Assembly: GCA_028097785.1 (NCBI GenBank)
Contig: JAOHFB010000030.1
Location: forward strand, 1-7,207
DNA length: 7,207 nt
Source: Candidatus Pelagibacter sp.
Lineage (GTDB): Bacteria > Pseudomonadota > Alphaproteobacteria > Pelagibacterales > Pelagibacteraceae
Direction: 5' to 3'
Shown here: positions 5,809 to 7,207 of the stretch, one piece after another
How positions within the stretch are numbered: the stretch's first letter is position 1
Layout: every line of letters begins with the position of its first letter
Notes under the pieces: generated by a model
Seen by the model: only the letters and a program-made list of their open reading frames with translations
Database searches by the model: none
Told to the model about the DNA's origin: nothing
Program-made: the position numbers and the translations under genes

Positions 5809-6318
5809 TTAATAGTATTCATATTTTTTCTCAGTTTTACTTCTATATTCATCTGAATGAATATTTCTGTAATTACCTTGATCATGAGCGTTGCACCAGT
5901 GAACTAGTTTTTGCTGCTTTTCAAAAGTAATACGATTATATTCCTTCCGCTGCTTTTCTTTCATATCCACCTGCTGCTGTTTTATGAACTTGTCATCTTT
6001 AGCTTTTTTTATTTGTTGCTCTTGATCAGTTTTTTCTTTCTCTCTTTTAATTTCATCATCAGTTTTTACCTTAACTGGAATAATTTCAACTGGTGTTGGC
6101 TTCGTTCCTCTAAATGGGTCTTGGTATTTTTTTGGTAATTTTTTACCAATTAAATGATAATAATATTCTGGATTTTCTTTTTTAATTCTAGGACCTTCTT
6201 TTTTTAAAAAATCTTCCCATTCTTTTTTAACAAGCAATCCATAATTTGGCTTCGTTTCACCAAATTGTCTTTTTCTTGATTTTGATCTTCTTGAACGCGC
6301 ACCATTTAATTTAGGCAT
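5809..6318 (-). CDS. uncharacterised basic, charged protein (gene B of a two-gene unit)
   Basis: I do not recognise this 169-residue protein. The N-terminus is strongly basic (ARSRRSKSRKR, 7-17), which would suit nucleic-acid binding. Residues 28-75 contain a Trp/Tyr-containing segment (VKKEWEDFLKKEGP; NPEYYYHLIGKKLP). Residues 86-138 are rich in Lys, Glu and Gln and probably form a long helix or coiled coil. A short distinctive tail, LVHWCNAHDQGNYRNIH (138-154), has Cys and His residues but no obvious zinc-finger spacing. There is no signal peptide or membrane segment. Its ATG overlaps the stop of gene A by 8 bp and has AGGAG 7 nt upstream, so the two are almost certainly co-transcribed and probably translationally coupled. 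It ends 46 bp before rseP. The overlap and strong ribosome site support it as a real gene; function is unknown. Confidence 0.75.
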   Translation of the reverse strand: MPKLNGARSRRSKSRKRQFGETKPNYGLLVKKEWEDFLKKEGPRIKKENPEYYYHLIGKKLPKKYQDPFRGTKPTPVEIIPVKVKTDDEIKREKEKTDQEQQIKKAKDDKFIKQQQVDMKEKQRKEYNRITFEKQQKLVHWCNAHDQGNYRNIHSDEYRSKTEKKYEYY

Positions 6319-6859
6319 AATTTTTCTCCTTTTTATTTTGTAGTTTTTTTAAGATTTCATATAATTTTAGATACTTTGAGAGCAGCTTGTCTTCGATAGT
6401 ATTTAGCTTCAATATTGCGCTTCCTTCAGTGCAATCTCTTGCAAACGAAAGCCCTGATTTTCTTACAATTGTATTAGACGACAACATCATTGTTTTATGA
6501 TCTCCACCTGCAACAACTTCAGCAACCCGATCTTTATGATCTGAAGCCTCATACTCTTGCATTTCATGATTAACAATCCCTGCTTCAAACATTGCTATAC
6601 GCTTAGACCTTATTGCAATATCAATCATTTTTGAGACGATAAACTCTTGATGAACTCCAGCAGGTTTAAGTTCATTCACTAATCTTTCAATGAACTCATT
6701 AACTTCATCAATGTTTTCACCTATTACTGCAATTTTTTCAGCGTAGAGACCGTGTTTGATGGAATTTAAACTAGACTTTAATTTACCATTTACAGTTTTT
6801 GGTCCAGTTGATTTTAGCGAATTTTTTCTATTCGCTAATATTTTCTTTTTGCTAGCCAT
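6311..6859 (-). CDS. conserved uncharacterised protein with N-terminal STGPKT/KHGL motif (gene A)
   Basis: This is a 182-residue soluble protein. Residues 10-40 hold a pattern I recognise from a widespread bacterial family of unknown function: NRKNS-x-x-STGPKT-x-x-GK-x-x-S-x-x-N-x-x-KHGLYA. In that family the motif is followed by an acidic stretch and helices, as here (DEVNEFIERLVNELKPAG, 51-68, then a basic helix 72-92). A C-terminal helix, IEDKLLSKYLKLYEILKKLQ (155-174), also fits. The middle (100-150) is more variable. No catalytic motif, membrane segment or signal peptide is visible. The basic N-terminus suggests nucleic-acid contact, but this is inference. A consensus AGGAGG lies 5 nt before the start, and a structured leader with a candidate promoter lies upstream. 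It overlaps gene B by 8 bp, forming a two-gene unit before rseP. Confidence 0.8.
   Translation of the reverse strand: MASKKKILANRKNSLKSTGPKTVNGKLKSSLNSIKHGLYAEKIAVIGENIDEVNEFIERLVNELKPAGVHQEFIVSKMIDIAIRSKRIAMFEAGIVNHEMQEYEASDHKDRVAEVVAGGDHKTMMLSSNTIVRKSGLSFARDCTEGSAILKLNTIEDKLLSKYLKLYEILKKLQNKKEKNYA
6326..6330 (-). promoter_or_regulatory. Shine-Dalgarno of gene B inside gene A
   Basis: AGGAG on the minus strand, 7 nt before the gene B ATG at 6318, is embedded in the last codons of gene A. It supports the 8-bp overlapping arrangement. Confidence 0.7.
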
Positions 6860-6864
6860 AATAT

Positions 6865-6870
6865 CCTCCT
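6865..6870 (-). promoter_or_regulatory. Shine-Dalgarno of gene A
   Basis: AGGAGG on the minus strand, 5 nt before the ATG at 6859. It is as strong as the amt-2 site and suggests that gene A is well expressed. Confidence 0.8.
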
Positions 6871-6990
6871 TTTAATAACTCGCACAAATTCCACGAGGGC
6901 TTACAATTAATTGATTAAAAGGCTCACCCCGAAGGGCATTATTTAAGGCCGCGTAATAAACGTATTACAAACGAATCTTTTTAAAGATTA
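6871..6990 (-). ncRNA. candidate structured leader RNA upstream of gene A
   Basis: Read on the minus strand, this stretch has four possible hairpins in a row. AATCTTT/AAAGATT pairs at 6974-6989. GTAATA-CGTT-TATTAC pairs at 6953-6968. GGC (6950-6948)/GCC (6923-6921) encloses GCCC-TTCG-GGGT (6937-6926), a UUCG tetraloop closed by C-G, followed by TTTT. CTCG/CGAG pairs at 6897-6879, just before the ribosome site. It is more GC-rich than its surroundings. The third hairpin plus T-run could act as a weak terminator. A 10-codon frame (6939-6907) overlaps that hairpin. I cannot match it to a named riboswitch. Confidence 0.45.
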
Positions 6991-6994
6991 ATTA

Positions 6995-7024
6995 ATATTA
7001 CCATAGCTGCAACACCAGGATCAA
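6995..7024 (-). promoter_or_regulatory. candidate extended -10 promoter for genes A and B
   Basis: On the minus strand TTGATC (7024-7019) and TAATAT (7000-6995) lie 18 bp apart. TGG directly precedes the -10, matching the extended TGn form. Predicted transcription would begin near 6988, giving a leader of about 125-130 nt that contains all the hairpins listed for that region. Confidence 0.45.
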
Positions 7025-7042
7025 TACATCAGAAGCTGTTTC

Positions 7043-7106
7043 AATGTTAAATTAATGTTACAAAATATTTTTGTATTCAATCATAAATCAAACATAATTT
7101 AACATT
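7043..7106. repeat. imperfect 17-bp inverted repeat with an inner hairpin
   Basis: AATGTTAAATTAATGTT (7043-7059) is the reverse complement of AACATAATTTAACATT (7091-7106) apart from one extra base; 12 bp are perfect. Inside lies a 7-bp hairpin TACAAAA-TAT-TTTTGTA (7059-7075). It is entirely A/T-rich, so some chance pairing is expected, but the arm length is well above what I would expect by accident in this short stretch. Confidence 0.5.
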
Positions 7107-7207
7107 AGATTAATTTTAATTGGAACCTTTAATTAATACATTTATCTCGAAAGCTACAAAAAAATTAATCTTCAAATTTAAAAAAGAATACATCAGCATG
7201 CTTTTAG
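7107..7207. other. non-coding right edge
   Basis: I see no convincing gene, promoter or RNA here. The sequence is A/T-rich with stop codons in all frames. The 10-mer AATACATCAG at 7187-7196 also occurs at 7023-7032, which may be chance. Confidence 0.4.

Noticed and set aside
5911..6138. Plus-strand 75-codon hydrophobic frame opposite gene B
   Set aside because: Its Phe/Leu/Ile-rich 'membrane' character is just the complement of the Lys/Glu/Gln codons of gene B. No ribosome site.
6871..6990. tRNA, tmRNA or known riboswitch in the gene A leader
   Set aside because: No T-arm sequence, CCA end, cloverleaf or recognisable riboswitch core (TPP, glycine, SAM classes) could be found by eye; retained only as an unassigned structured leader.
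1..7207. Hidden defence system, CRISPR array, transposon or prophage
   Set aside because: No repeat-spacer pattern, transposase, integrase, nuclease or toxin-antitoxin signature is seen. Only the A-B gene pair is unexplained, and nothing in it points specifically to defence.

Overview
The window is very AT-rich and tightly packed. Several gaps are under 50 bp, one gene pair overlaps, and the codons are strongly A/T-biased. It carries two full-length ammonium channels in tandem with no glnK beside them, a Bcp peroxiredoxin, an HU protein and a short single-PDZ RseP. This suggests a streamlined marine alphaproteobacterium, most likely of the SAR11/Pelagibacterales type. The assignment rests on composition, compactness and gene content, not on a marker gene.

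Layout. The left edge (1-305, +) is the C-terminal half of a DsbA/2-hydroxychromene-2-carboxylate isomerase family protein. It meets, 1 bp away, a convergent single-domain rhodanese (307-690, -). The rhodanese is divergent from a Bcp-type peroxiredoxin (737-1207, +). All remaining genes are on the minus strand. In transcription order they are two unrecognised small genes overlapping by 8 bp (6859-6311 and 6318-5809), rseP (5762-4650), an HU DNA-binding protein (4492-4217), amt-2 (4074-2773) and amt-1 (2550-1258). Amt-1 ends in a clear intrinsic terminator. No rRNA, tRNA, CRISPR array or transposase is visible.

How the parts may work together. The left-hand genes look like thiol/redox housekeeping. 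The two Amt proteins import ammonium across the inner membrane. Both have a signal peptide, both pore histidines and the Phe gate region. The most informative non-coding signal is a footprint shared by the two amt upstream regions. The 9-mer CTAATCAGC (minus strand) lies exactly 53 nt before each ATG, with further matching bases in register upstream. The 222-bp gap between the amt genes also holds three consecutive stem-loops, one of which has two competing pairings. Cultured Pelagibacterales are known to lack the PII/NtrBC nitrogen control system, so these elements are good candidates for another way of controlling ammonium uptake.

The right end (6860-7207) is a non-coding stretch unusually long for such a compact genome. 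It holds a candidate promoter, a leader of about 125 nt with several hairpins (one with a UUCG tetraloop), and an imperfect 17-bp inverted repeat. It precedes the two-gene unit of unknown function, whose first product has a conserved N-terminal STGPKT-x-x-GK...KHGL motif seen in an uncharacterised family.
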